A DNA stretch of 64,000 nucleotides from Paenisporosarcina sp. HGH0030 (GCF_000411295.1 NZ_KE150422.1:401238-465237); one strand, 5' to 3'. Shown: positions 26,024 through 33,906, counted from the stretch's first letter. The notes: generated by a model from the letters alone, not told the origin. Made by a program: numbers and translations.

Positions 26024-26428
26024 TTATACAGAGTCATTTACTGCAATTACTTGTATGACATCGTGGTCTAGGCTTTCCACTCCCTGTTTGAAAGCGAGTC
26101 GGGACTGGAATCGATAAGATGCACTGATAGCTGGCTGCATCGTTAATGGGAGCCTAAATGTGAAAGGAACCTGATTAGTGGCATCTGATTCAATCAGCTT
26201 TGAGGTAAAAATGGTTACGGAATCGATTATTTCTTCTTCGGTTTTGTCCCCTTCGCAGGTCTTCACCAAATCACAATCGATTCGTTTCAATTGTTGTTCA
26301 ATCGTACCTCCTTTTACCAAGAAATTTCCCTTAACTAGCTCACCCGGCCTGTAAATATCTTTCTCAAGAATCAAATCAATTTTTGCCGACCCTATTCCAA
26401 CTAACGCCATGTATTTCCTCAGTATCAT
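26024..26428 (-). CDS. Short Spo0M-like (arrestin-fold) protein
   Basis: A 134-residue protein resembling the N-terminal arrestin-like half of the sporulation-control protein Spo0M. It has IGSAKIDLILEKDIYRPGE, VKGNFLVKGGTIEQQLKRID, VPFTFRLPLTMQPAISA and YRFQSRL. Full Spo0M is about twice as long, so this is a single-domain version, and the intact stop and downstream gene argue against simple truncation. AGGAGG precedes the ATG. It lies between the manganese riboswitch and terC, so it should be induced by high manganese together with the exporter. Confidence 0.78.
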   Translation of the reverse strand: MILRKYMALVGIGSAKIDLILEKDIYRPGELVKGNFLVKGGTIEQQLKRIDCDLVKTCEGDKTEEEIIDSVTIFTSKLIESDATNQVPFTFRLPLTMQPAISASYRFQSRLAFKQGVESLDHDVIQVIAVNDSV

Positions 26429-26500
26429 ATAAAATCCTCCTGTAATTTGTATTTAGTTGAGAGGCTCCATTTCGATTGGTCCGTTTCCAAAAATGAAAAT

Positions 26501-26535
26501 AAAAAAACCTTTACCGGAAACGGCAAAGGTTTTTG
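26501..26535 (-). terminator. Second terminator in the manganese riboswitch leader
   Basis: On the minus strand, AAAACCTTTGCCG and CGGTAAAGGTTTT form a stem with a TTTC loop and seven following T residues. It lies just downstream of the riboswitch's own terminator and repeats its CCTTTGCC / GGTAAAGG core. Confidence 0.82.
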
Positions 26536-26539
26536 AAAA

Positions 26540-26664
26540 AACAAAAGACCTTTACCAATGTTGGTAAAGGTCTTGCTAACAACAAATTCGTTGCCAACAA
26601 AGCCGGGAGATTTTGGCCTCCGAAATGACGACTTTGCTGTAAAAGCTACTCCCCTTTAGGAGTT
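26540..26664 (-). promoter_or_regulatory. yybP-ykoY manganese riboswitch with terminator platform
   Basis: The conserved elements are present on the minus strand: AAAGGGGAGTAGC at the 5' side, CAAAGTCGTCATTTCGGAGG, CCGGCTTTGTTGGC and GCAAGACCTTTACC at the 3' side. TAAAGG of the 5' arm can pair with CCTTTA in helix P1. The same 3' arm can instead pair with TGGTAAAGGTC to make a terminator stem (26545-26557 with 26562-26574) followed by TTGTTTTTTC. Mn2+ binding should favour P1 and readthrough into the Spo0M-like and terC genes. Confidence 0.95.
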
Positions 26665-26685
26665 ACGATTCAACTAATTACTATT

Positions 26686-26715
26686 AATATATTCTATTTA
26701 AGGGTAAATTGTCAA
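26686..26715 (-). promoter_or_regulatory. Promoter of the Mn-riboswitch operon
   Basis: TTGACA (26710-26715) and TATATT (26686-26691) on the minus strand with an 18-base spacer, about 20 bases upstream of the conserved riboswitch start. Confidence 0.65.
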
Positions 26716-26806
26716 ATACTTTAATTTTTCATAGACAATTCGTCACTTAAAGACTTGTCTATTAACGAAAATCAAATAAACAGATTTCAACTATTTAACC
26801 AGAATA

Positions 26807-26846
26807 AAAAAACGCTTGGATATTCAATCATATCCAAGCGTTTTCA
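26807..26846 (-). terminator. Terminator of the cyd operon
   Basis: Perfect 15-bp stem (AAAACGCTTGGATAT / ATATCCAAGCGTTTT, 26809-26823 with 26830-26844), then a T tract on the minus strand, just after cydS. Confidence 0.88.
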
Positions 26847-26851
26847 TTTAT

Positions 26852-26959
26852 CTATTCTTTTTTTCGTAATGGTCCGTCTTTTGGGGCGAACCAAAATGCT
26901 GTGATGATGGCACCGATGAGGACGATGAATGGTGCGTAAAAAATCATAAAATCCGTCAT
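26852..26959 (-). CDS. cydS: CydS, small subunit of cytochrome bd oxidase
   Basis: A 35-residue single-helix protein. It begins MTDFMIFYAPFIVLIGAIIT and ends FWFAPKDGPLRKKE, the typical CydS pattern (IxFxAPFIVLIG...FWFAPKDG). CydS is the third, helix-only subunit that stabilises haem b558 in Bacillales cytochrome bd. AAAGGAGG overlaps the cydB stop codon, so it is the last gene of the oxidase operon, 14 bases after cydB and directly before the terminator. Confidence 0.92.
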   Translation of the reverse strand: MTDFMIFYAPFIVLIGAIITAFWFAPKDGPLRKKE

Positions 26960-26973
26960 ATGATTGGCCTCCT

Positions 26974-27999
26974 TTAGGCGTGATTATCTTTATTCCCACG
27001 AACGTAGTCTTTATTGAACAGGAACAACCTCAGCAATAAATACAAGGATGGAAGCAATAATCCAAGTCCCGCAATGAAAGCAACAATCAAGGCGATGGCC
27101 ATCGCTTCGTTCGTGAAACTATCGTAAATCGTCAAATAAGGATATAACAGGTACGGATAATGTGAAATCCCGTATCCGAAGAATGCCAAGGCAAACTGCC
27201 CAGTCAACAAACCGAACGCCAAGCCATAATTTTTACGTTTCAAAATCAGCCATACCGTTCCGACAAACATCAGGAATGAGATACCAAACACCCACCATAA
27301 ATCAAGAATGCGCGCATAGTGTTCCGGATTATGTCCGCGAAGCTCGAAGATGATTCCGCCTGCTGTGATAATCGTTGGCAATGCCCAAATGAGCGAATAC
27401 TTACGAAGCAATTCAGTTGCCGATTGGTCACCTGCTTTATTGGCATACCAAGTCAGGAAGACAGCCGAAATATAAAGCAGTGCCGCGATGCTCAGTACAA
27501 CAATGCTCCAGGTCAACGGACTCGTAAAGAGCTTCCAGTAATCCAGGACGGGATGGTCATTTACCATTGAGATGAATCCGCCTTCGGAAATCGTCAAAAC
27601 GATCGAAAGTGATGCCGGGATAAACAAACCGGATAACCCGTACATGAAGGTATATCCTTTATGCCCATATGAACCATACATCGCAAATGCGTAATAGGAT
27701 CCGCGGATTGCAAGCAGGATGATCGCGATGCTTGCAGGAACCAATAGCGTTGTCCCATAGTAGAATGCAGTTTTAGGGAAAAAACCGATAATCCCGACGA
27801 AGAAGAAAACGAGAAATACATTTGTTACTTCCCATACTGGTGAGAGGTAGCGCTCAATAATGTTCGTCAGGATATGGTCACGCCTAGTCAGTGTGTTATA
27901 TGCATTGAAGAAACCTGCACCAAAGTCGATGGATCCGATTATCAAGTAGCCAAACAGGAAAATCCATAAGACAGAAAGTCCGACTATTTCGAGCGTCAT
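26974..27999 (-). CDS. cydB: Cytochrome bd oxidase subunit II
   Basis: A 341-residue membrane protein with about nine helices, the structural subunit of the quinol-oxidising, oxygen-reducing cytochrome bd complex. Family markers seen are LFGYLIIGSIDFGAGFFNAY near the start, the RRDHILTNIIERYLSPVWEV segment, and the GIIFELRGHNPEHYARI region. The start ATG overlaps the cydA stop in ATGA, which couples translation. No cydCD genes follow in this window. Confidence 0.94.
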   Translation of the reverse strand: MTLEIVGLSVLWIFLFGYLIIGSIDFGAGFFNAYNTLTRRDHILTNIIERYLSPVWEVTNVFLVFFFVGIIGFFPKTAFYYGTTLLVPASIAIILLAIRGSYYAFAMYGSYGHKGYTFMYGLSGLFIPASLSIVLTISEGGFISMVNDHPVLDYWKLFTSPLTWSIVVLSIAALLYISAVFLTWYANKAGDQSATELLRKYSLIWALPTIITAGGIIFELRGHNPEHYARILDLWWVFGISFLMFVGTVWLILKRKNYGLAFGLLTGQFALAFFGYGISHYPYLLYPYLTIYDSFTNEAMAIALIVAFIAGLGLLLPSLYLLLRLFLFNKDYVRGNKDNHA

Positions 28000-29342
28000 A
28001 CGAAGTCACCGCCTTTTTCTTTGCGTCTATCCTCAATTTCTTGCTCCACTGGATTCTTCTTGAACATGCGTCGGAGAATGACGACACTACCTACTCCAAG
28101 AATCAGATATAGACCGGCAAATAGCACCAGCATTAAATCCACTTGGCCACTGGTCGTAGCCGCATCCTCCACTCGCATGATTTTTCGCAAAATCCAAGGC
28201 TGACGGCCAACTTCTGCGAGCCACCAACCGAATTCAATTGCCAGCACTGCTAACGGTCCGCTCGCAACAAGCAGCCATCTGAACCATTTCGTCTGTACAA
28301 TCGACCACTTTCTCCATACCGCGAATACATAGACGGCAGAAAGGAAAGCTAGCCACATGCCGATTGTCACCATCATGTCAAATAAGTAATGAATGTATAG
28401 TGGTGGTTCTTCATCATCAGGCACTTGATCAAGCCCCTTAACTTCAGAGAATGGGTCGCCATGGGCAAGAATACTCAGCGCATATGGAATTTTGATGGCA
28501 TACTTAACTTCCCCATCGTCCAGAACGCCGTACATGACTAACGAAGCATTTTCTTCCGTCTCAAAATGCCATTCCGCAGCAGCGAGTTTTTCAGGCTGGT
28601 ACTCCGCCAAATATTTCCCGGAGAAGTCCCCGATTATCGCCGTTGCAATAGAGAAGATAAGGCCGAGCTTCATTGTTAAAAACAAGGCTTTTTTATGGTA
28701 CACATGATTGGAGCCTCTCAATAATCGGTAAGCAGCAATCGAAGCAAGCACAAATGCCGCCGTCATGTAGGCTGTCACAACAACATGCGCCACTTTAGTA
28801 GGCATTGCAGGGTTGAACATGGCCAGCAGAGGATTGATGTTAATCAATTCCCCATCTACCAAATCAAATCCTTGAGGCGCATTCATGAATGCATTCACAA
28901 TCGTAATAAATACCGCTGAAAATGATGCCCCGACTGCAACCGGAATCAGTAATAATAAATGTTTCTTTTGATTTTCAAATCGATCCCATGTATATAAATA
29001 AATCCCTAAAAATATGGCTTCAAAGAAAAACGCGAACGTTTCCATGAATAATGGCAAAGCTATCACATTCCCTGCCAGTTCCATAAAGTTCGGCCAGAGT
29101 AATGAAAGTTGGAGACCAATGGCCGTCCCTGTAACTACGCCCACTGCAACTGTGATGACGAAACCACGTGCCCACCGTCTTGCGAGAAGAATGTAATGTT
29201 CATCATTTTTCTTGATTCCCACCCACTGGGCGATCATAATCATGAGCGGAATACCTACTCCAATGGTGGCATAGATAATATGAAACGATAGCGTGAGTTC
29301 AGTTAATACCCTACTAAAAAATACTGCTTCTTCATTCCCCAC
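27996..29342 (-). CDS. cydA: Cytochrome bd oxidase subunit I
   Basis: A 448-residue haem-binding subunit. His21 in the first helix (LSFHIIYATIGVG) matches the haem b595 ligand. The conserved FFFEAIFLGIYLYTWDRF, the Q-loop with EVKGLDQVPDD, and the hallmark WLAEVGRQPW are present. The Q-loop is short, as is usual in Firmicutes. The start is GTG with AGGAGG 7 nt upstream. First large gene of the cyd operon, giving a high-affinity terminal oxidase for low oxygen. Confidence 0.95.
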   Translation of the reverse strand: MGNEEAVFFSRVLTELTLSFHIIYATIGVGIPLMIMIAQWVGIKKNDEHYILLARRWARGFVITVAVGVVTGTAIGLQLSLLWPNFMELAGNVIALPLFMETFAFFFEAIFLGIYLYTWDRFENQKKHLLLLIPVAVGASFSAVFITIVNAFMNAPQGFDLVDGELININPLLAMFNPAMPTKVAHVVVTAYMTAAFVLASIAAYRLLRGSNHVYHKKALFLTMKLGLIFSIATAIIGDFSGKYLAEYQPEKLAAAEWHFETEENASLVMYGVLDDGEVKYAIKIPYALSILAHGDPFSEVKGLDQVPDDEEPPLYIHYLFDMMVTIGMWLAFLSAVYVFAVWRKWSIVQTKWFRWLLVASGPLAVLAIEFGWWLAEVGRQPWILRKIMRVEDAATTSGQVDLMLVLFAGLYLILGVGSVVILRRMFKKNPVEQEIEDRRKEKGGDFV

Positions 29343-29361
29343 TTGAAACCCTCCTATAACT

Positions 29362-29451
29362 TCAGAAAATCCTACCTATTATCGACAACATCATAATGGT
29401 TGCCACAATAAACGCAAGCCACATCAACTTTTTCTCTTGTTTTTTATACAT
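29362..29451 (-). CDS. Putative 29-residue membrane peptide upstream of cydA
   Basis: ATG at 29451 follows GGAAGGTG and opens a 29-codon frame: a basic start (MYKKQEKKLMW), one hydrophobic helix (LAFIVATIMMLSIIG) and RIF at the end. It stops 19 bases before the cydA GTG, and the cydA ribosome binding site fills that gap. A TATGAT -10-like element lies just upstream (29474-29479). It is not CydS, which is present at the other end of the operon. Real translation is unproven. Confidence 0.5.
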   Translation of the reverse strand: MYKKQEKKLMWLAFIVATIMMLSIIGRIF

Positions 29452-29541
29452 GTCGTCACCTTCCTTACTTTCTATCATACCCCAATTAGAGTCATTCAAA
29501 ATCTCGGGATGTATCGATTTTGTCACGTCCCTGTGAAGGAA

Positions 29542-29559
29542 ATGTGAAAACTATCACAT
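29542..29559. promoter_or_regulatory. Candidate Rex operator upstream of the cyd operon
   Basis: ATGTGA-AAACTA-TCACAT matches the TGTGA-N6-TCACA layout of the NADH-sensing repressor Rex. It lies in the divergent spacer, about 90 bases from the small ORF ahead of cydA and directly upstream of a TTGCGA-N17-TATTCT promoter-like pair facing the NUDIX gene. Rex control of cyd genes is established in Bacillus. Confidence 0.5.
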
Positions 29560-29629
29560 ATTGATATTGCGAAAGTTCCGAGTATTTTGTATTCTAAGTA
29601 AATCATACTTAATTTTCGAGGTGAATGCG

Positions 29630-30091
29630 ATGAAAACGAAGCGTAAAGTGTTGGCGTACATAACAAAAGGCCAGGCACCCAATTTGGAATTACTTGTTTT
29701 CGAGCACAAAGAACATCCGGAAGCAGGCTTACAAGTTCCAGCCGGCACAATCGAAGAAGACGAGCAACTAATTGATGCATTGTACCGGGAAATTAATGAA
29801 GAAACAGGTATTACGCGTGACAATCTGTCCTTCATTGGAAAAATCCACAAGTATAACTATTATCCGAATGGAAAAGGCACAGTTCATGAACGTAATTTTT
29901 TCCATCTGGGTTATGCAGGTGACCAACAAAATTGGGAGCACCTTGTGGTTTGCGATGGACTAGATAACGGCCTTACATTCCAGTTCCGTTGGGAGCCACT
30001 CGGAACGTTGCCAAAACTTGCAGGTGCACAGGATGTTGCAGTTGAGATGCTAAGTCTGAGAAGAAAGAGACATGAGGAATCGACCGATTGA
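29630..30091 (+). CDS. NUDIX hydrolase
   Basis: A 153-residue hydrolase of nucleoside-diphosphate-linked compounds. A complete Nudix box starts at GTIEEDE and continues through REINEETGI, matching Gx5Ex7REUxEExGU, so the metal-binding glutamates are intact. ATG at 29630 has GAGGTGA just upstream. A 23-codon upstream extension lacks a site. The substrate is unknown. A 32-codon frame overlaps its 3' end and could be coupled to it. Confidence 0.88.
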   Translation: MKTKRKVLAYITKGQAPNLELLVFEHKEHPEAGLQVPAGTIEEDEQLIDALYREINEETGITRDNLSFIGKIHKYNYYPNGKGTVHERNFFHLGYAGDQQNWEHLVVCDGLDNGLTFQFRWEPLGTLPKLAGAQDVAVEMLSLRRKRHEESTD

Positions 30092-30169
30092 AGTAAAAGG
30101 CGAGAAAATCCACAAATCGATGATTGATGGAAAACCGGTAAATGAATACTATCTCTACAAGTTACTATA
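30071..30169 (+). CDS. Possible 32-residue protein overlapping the NUDIX gene end
   Basis: ATG at 30071 lies 21 bases before the NUDIX stop in another frame and opens a 32-codon reading frame with a balanced, protein-like composition (MRNRPIEVKGEKIHKSMIDG, then KPVNEYYLYKLL). The upstream AGAAAGAGA is a weak binding site, so coupling to NUDIX translation would be needed. It could instead be the remains of a longer domain. No family is recognised. Confidence 0.4.
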
Positions 30170-30179
30170 AAAAGAACAA

Positions 30180-30211
30180 AGAGCATTTCCTGGACTTCCA
30201 GGAAATGCTCT
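30180..30211. terminator. Terminator between NUDIX region and dgkB
   Basis: Perfect 14-bp stem AGAGCATTTCCTGG / CCAGGAAATGCTCT with an ACTT loop. The minus-strand side is followed by T-rich sequence, so it mainly serves dgkB. Confidence 0.8.
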
Positions 30212-30220
30212 ACAAATTAA

Positions 30221-31132
30221 TTATGGACGGTCTTGTTCACGAATGTCATTGATCGGAACAAACACTTCAATATGACGATATAAATTTTCAAATACCGCTG
30301 GTGCATTCCCACCGTATTCACCGTCTAAATTTAGTTGGACATGATCGTCTGCTGATACAGTGATATGTTTGGCTTTTTTATATACAACATGAGGATCTTC
30401 CAAATGCTCACCACGTATTGCAAGGGTTGCCAATCGAATAAACTCGGCAATGTTACACTTTCTCAAAATGAGTAATGTAAACAGGCCATCATTGACGCTC
30501 GAGTCGGGAGCAAGTTTTTCAAATCCACCTACTGAATTTGTCAGGCCCACAAGAAACATCATCGCTTCGTCATCAAACACTTCCCCATCGTATTCTATCC
30601 TTACTTGGGAAGCGCGAATAGACGGCAGCATTTCAATTCCTTTTAAATAATATGCGAGTTGACCAAGTACAGTTTTCAACTTACTCGGTACGTCATACGT
30701 TAACTCAGTTATTTTCCCGCCGCCCGCGATATTAATAAAATAGCGATCATTGACAACGCCAACATCAACGGGAATTGTATCGTTCGCCAAAATAATGTTC
30801 ACTGCCTTATCAATATCTCGAGGAATTCGAAGTGCGCGCGCAAAGTCATTAGTCGTTCCCATTGGGATTAGGCCGACTTTCGGGCGCTTTTCAAATTGAC
30901 TGATTCCGGCCACTACTTCATTTAACGTGCCGTCCCCACCAGCTGCAATCACCAGGTCAAATCCTCGCTCGACTGCATAATTAGCGGCTCCAACAGCGTC
31001 ACCTTCACACGTCGTTGCGTGACATGACGTTTCGTAACCAGCCTTCTCTAATTTTTCTAAAACCTCAGGCAAGTGTTTTTTGAATAACTCACGGCCAGAT
31101 GTTGGATTGTAAATAATGCGTGCACGTTTCAT
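30221..31132 (-). CDS. dgkB: Diacylglycerol kinase, DgkB/YerQ type
   Basis: Soluble lipid kinase of 303 residues that phosphorylates diacylglycerol to phosphatidic acid, recycling lipid released by lipoteichoic acid synthesis. Motifs: IIYNPTSGRE at the start, GGDGTLNEVVAG (nucleotide site), MGTTNDFARAL and GGGKITELTY, with DGLFTLL and LNLDGEYGG in the C-terminal domain. Start at 31132 because GAAGGA is well spaced for this ATG and too close to the one at 31138. In B. subtilis dgkB lies near gatB and yefA, as here at larger distance. Confidence 0.92.
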   Translation of the reverse strand: MKRARIIYNPTSGRELFKKHLPEVLEKLEKAGYETSCHATTCEGDAVGAANYAVERGFDLVIAAGGDGTLNEVVAGISQFEKRPKVGLIPMGTTNDFARALRIPRDIDKAVNIILANDTIPVDVGVVNDRYFINIAGGGKITELTYDVPSKLKTVLGQLAYYLKGIEMLPSIRASQVRIEYDGEVFDDEAMMFLVGLTNSVGGFEKLAPDSSVNDGLFTLLILRKCNIAEFIRLATLAIRGEHLEDPHVVYKKAKHITVSADDHVQLNLDGEYGGNAPAVFENLYRHIEVFVPINDIREQDRP

Positions 31133-31232
31133 ACACATTTCCTTCTTCCTGCTTTACATTTTATTCTATTTGCTAGGACTCCTGAGAGATCTGAAAAGTT
31201 CCCTGTCAACAGTTCAGCAGGAATAGTCCACG

Positions 31233-31262
31233 AAAAGAAGCCGGACATATGCCTCGGCTTGA
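31233..31262 (-). terminator. Probable terminator of the thioredoxin-like gene
   Basis: Short stem AAGCCG / CGGCTT around an 11-nt loop, followed on the minus strand by CTTTTC, 36 bases past the stop codon. Confidence 0.55.
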
Positions 31263-31298
31263 TTTCTTTATTATATACGAATGCACCCAGTAGAACAA

Positions 31299-31868
31299 TT
31301 ATGACTGTTTTTGCAGTGCTCCTGTAAATTCCTTACGGATGTCCTCGTAAACCCACAACCAGTATTCAGGTGTAGATTTGTACTGAGCTGTGATTTTCTC
31401 AATAAAATCCTTTTGCATGTCTTTGAACGTTGGGTCATCTGATGCGGGCATTTCTTTACGAAGTTCCATCACATATTCTTGAAGTTTCGGTGCACGAGGA
31501 CCCCATTTCGCAATGACTTTTCCATCTTGATTCAACAATAAGTAAATTGGGATTGATCGGCCACCGTTTGTTAAATAACGGTCCATTAAGTCCAAAGTTT
31601 GATCTCGGTAAACTACTCGGACCTCTATATCTGCCGCTTCAGCAACACGACGCAAAATCGGATTATTCATCATAGCATCCCCGCACCAATCTTCAGTAAT
31701 ACCTAAAATGCGTGGCGATTTATCTTTTAATAAGGAAATGAATTCATCGTCTTGAGGGACTTGGAATTGTTCATAAATATGAAAGCTGTTGTCTTTATGG
31801 GTCTCCATTTTCTCCATATATTCATTCAAAGAAATGGCTTCATCAAAGTATTGTTGTTCTGTTTTCAT
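31299..31868 (-). CDS. Thioredoxin-family protein
   Basis: A 189-residue thioredoxin-fold protein. The active-site region reads TEDWCGDAMMNNP, with one cysteine where classical thioredoxins have CGPC, so it has a monothiol arrangement. The fold continues with IPIYLLLNQDGKVIAKWGPR, including the cis-proline. Helical extensions lie at both ends. AGGAGGAG precedes the ATG. Proteins of this type are common in Bacillales. Redox or bacillithiol-related roles are plausible but unproven. It is divergent from ktrB. Confidence 0.85.
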   Translation of the reverse strand: MKTEQQYFDEAISLNEYMEKMETHKDNSFHIYEQFQVPQDDEFISLLKDKSPRILGITEDWCGDAMMNNPILRRVAEAADIEVRVVYRDQTLDLMDRYLTNGGRSIPIYLLLNQDGKVIAKWGPRAPKLQEYVMELRKEMPASDDPTFKDMQKDFIEKITAQYKSTPEYWLWVYEDIRKEFTGALQKQS

Positions 31869-31998
31869 GAGTGTATCTCCTCCTCTCCCTTCAGTTTACG
31901 TATTTTCATCTGATCAATCAAATTTTTAGTTGACAGTCTATTTAAAGAAGCATAAAGTTAGTTAATATTTTCATACTCACCAATTAGGAAGTGCGATT

Positions 31999-33327
31999 AT
32001 GCGTCCAAGGAATAAGAAAAAATTTTTATTGCCTCCTCCCCTGTTAATTGCGGGAAGTTTCTTGTTTTTAATTCTGCTAGGTACGCTTTGTTTAAAGCTT
32101 CCTTTTGCCACGAACACACCTATTTCGTGGACGGATGCTTTGTTTGTTGCGACGTCAGCGACAACCGTAACGGGACTCAGCGTTTTTGACCCTGCCTCCA
32201 CTTTGACTTGGTTTGGTGAAGGAGTACTTATGTTCCTCATCCAATGCGGGGGAATCGGCTTGATGACATTTGCCGTAGCATTACTCATTGTACTTGGAAA
32301 GAAAATCGGCCTTCAAAACCGCATCTATTTGCAAGAGTCCTTCAATCAACAATCTGTCGGGGGTATCGTCAAACTAGTAAAGCTGATTTTGACATTCGTT
32401 TTAACGGTTCAGTCCATTGCGATGGTCATCATGACCCTCCATTGGACTCCCAAATTCGGTTTTTCAGAAGCACTTTACTTAAGTGTATTCCATGTTATTT
32501 CCGCTTTTAATAATGCTGGGTTCGCATTGTTTCCGGATAACCTGATCGGGTTCTCGGGAGATCCCATCGTGAATTTAGTGTTATCAGCCTTATTTATAAT
32601 AGGTGGACTTGGTTTTACTGTCATTGTTGATATTCATCAGAAAAAATCTTTCAGAGAATGGTCTCTTCACACAAAAATGATGATTATCGGTACAATCAGC
32701 ATTAACGTGTTAGCGTCCGTCACGTTTTTCCTGTTAGAATACGGCAACCCTGCCTCTTTAGGTAACATGACTTTTTACGAAAAAATTATGACATCCTATT
32801 TCCAAGGCGTTACTCCTCGTACGGCAGGATTCAATACCGTGAATTATGGTGACTTAGAAGATCCTACGATTTTGCTAACCATGATTCTCATGTTTATTGG
32901 TGCAGGGAGTGCATCAACGGCATCAGGCATCAAACTAACTACTTTTATGGTTGTTATTCTTGCTACAGTTGCGTTCTTCCGCCAACGCGGCGAACCAGAA
33001 TTGTTCGGTCGCTCCATACGTATCGATACGGTAATTCGTTCATTGGCAATTACAACAATCAGCACATTGTTCGTGATGGCCTTTATCTTCCTGTTAACCG
33101 TATCAGAAAAAATCCCATTTCTTCCTCTCGCATTTGAAGTCGTTTCTGCCTTTGGAACAGTCGGATTGTCGATGGGAATTACTGGGCAACTGAGCGACTT
33201 AGGCGAAGTATTATTATGTGTGGTCATGTTTGTTGGTCGAATCGGCTCACTCACATTGTTCTTCTTATTAATGAAGCCGAAAAAAGTCAATTATCGTTAT
33301 CCGTATGATCAAGTATTTACTGGATGA
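31999..33327 (+). CDS. ktrB: Ktr-type potassium uptake channel subunit (KtrB/KtrD)
   Basis: A 442-residue TrkH/KtrB family channel with four membrane-pore-membrane repeats. Selectivity-filter-like glycines are seen at TVTGLSVF, FNNAGFALF, TPRTAGFNTV and FGTVGLSMG, and the flexible gate segment GAGSASTASGIKLTT lies in the third repeat. It moves K+ with a cytoplasmic RCK partner (KtrA/KtrC), which is not in the window. It is therefore closer in context to the stand-alone KtrD. ATG has TAGGAAGTG upstream. A terminator follows. Confidence 0.92.
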   Translation: MRPRNKKKFLLPPPLLIAGSFLFLILLGTLCLKLPFATNTPISWTDALFVATSATTVTGLSVFDPASTLTWFGEGVLMFLIQCGGIGLMTFAVALLIVLGKKIGLQNRIYLQESFNQQSVGGIVKLVKLILTFVLTVQSIAMVIMTLHWTPKFGFSEALYLSVFHVISAFNNAGFALFPDNLIGFSGDPIVNLVLSALFIIGGLGFTVIVDIHQKKSFREWSLHTKMMIIGTISINVLASVTFFLLEYGNPASLGNMTFYEKIMTSYFQGVTPRTAGFNTVNYGDLEDPTILLTMILMFIGAGSASTASGIKLTTFMVVILATVAFFRQRGEPELFGRSIRIDTVIRSLAITTISTLFVMAFIFLLTVSEKIPFLPLAFEVVSAFGTVGLSMGITGQLSDLGEVLLCVVMFVGRIGSLTLFFLLMKPKKVNYRYPYDQVFTG

Positions 33328-33333
33328 TTATCG

Positions 33334-33364
33334 AAAGCCTTCCACGAAAACGGAAGGCTTTTAC
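33334..33364 (+). terminator. Terminator of the potassium channel gene
   Basis: Stem AAAGCCTTCC / GGAAGGCTTTT with an ACGAAAAC loop, eight bases after the ktrB stop codon. Confidence 0.85.
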
Positions 33365-33416
33365 TATCCATTTATGGGTAAACTTAAATCAAAAAGCTGA
33401 AGATGAGGTGAATCTA

Positions 33417-33827
33417 TTGTTTTTAATTGCATTGCTAAAACCTTTAAAAACATATGAAGACTATGTCTATAAAGCCAATGCCTATTCTCATATATTCCAG
33501 AAAGAAAAAGCAATTGCAACGATGGAACAAGCAGCCATACACCCACAATTTTCGATCGAAGAAAGATCAAGCGGCTACATTTATTTAGGGATTCGCTATT
33601 CTAAAATGTTGAACTACCGAAAAGCATCCGATTGTTATCATAAAGGATTTGAGCTGATGATTGACGAGCCTTTTTCATATCGTAGTCCCTTTAAACAAGC
33701 CATTGAGGCTTTCATCAAAAATGGCGATGACGTGAGAGCGAAGTTTTGGCTAAATAATCTCCTCGAACGTCAAAGTTATGATAAGAATTTCAGGAAGCTT
33801 GCTGTTCTTGAGAAGAAATTATATTGA
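33417..33827 (+). CDS. TPR-like helical protein
   Basis: A 136-residue all-helical protein. Helix pairs such as YEDYVYKANAYSHIFQKEKA, SGYIYLGIRYSKMLNYRKAS and PFKQAIEAFIKNGDDVRAKF have the spacing of tetratricopeptide repeats. A longer frame opens at 33324 but would read through the ktrB terminator. The TTG at 33417 has GAGGTGA 6 nt upstream and is preferred. No signal peptide. Function is unknown, probably protein-protein contact. Confidence 0.68.
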   Translation: MFLIALLKPLKTYEDYVYKANAYSHIFQKEKAIATMEQAAIHPQFSIEERSSGYIYLGIRYSKMLNYRKASDCYHKGFELMIDEPFSYRSPFKQAIEAFIKNGDDVRAKFWLNNLLERQSYDKNFRKLAVLEKKLY

Positions 33828-33851
33828 GATGGTTTTATTCGTGTATCTCAA

Positions 33852-33875
33852 CTAACTTAACTTAACTTAACTTAA
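33852..33875. repeat. CTTAA pentanucleotide tandem repeat
   Basis: About four to five CTTAA units just downstream of the TPR-like gene, similar in kind to the TTTAA run at 13987-14016. Confidence 0.9.
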
Positions 33876-33906
33876 TGATGAGACAGCGGTGAACGATGAA
33901 AAAGGA

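Noticed and set aside
33324..33416. Use of the upstream start overlapping ktrB for the TPR-like protein
   Set aside because: It would place the ktrB terminator inside the coding region. The TTG at 33417 has GAGGTGA and fits better.
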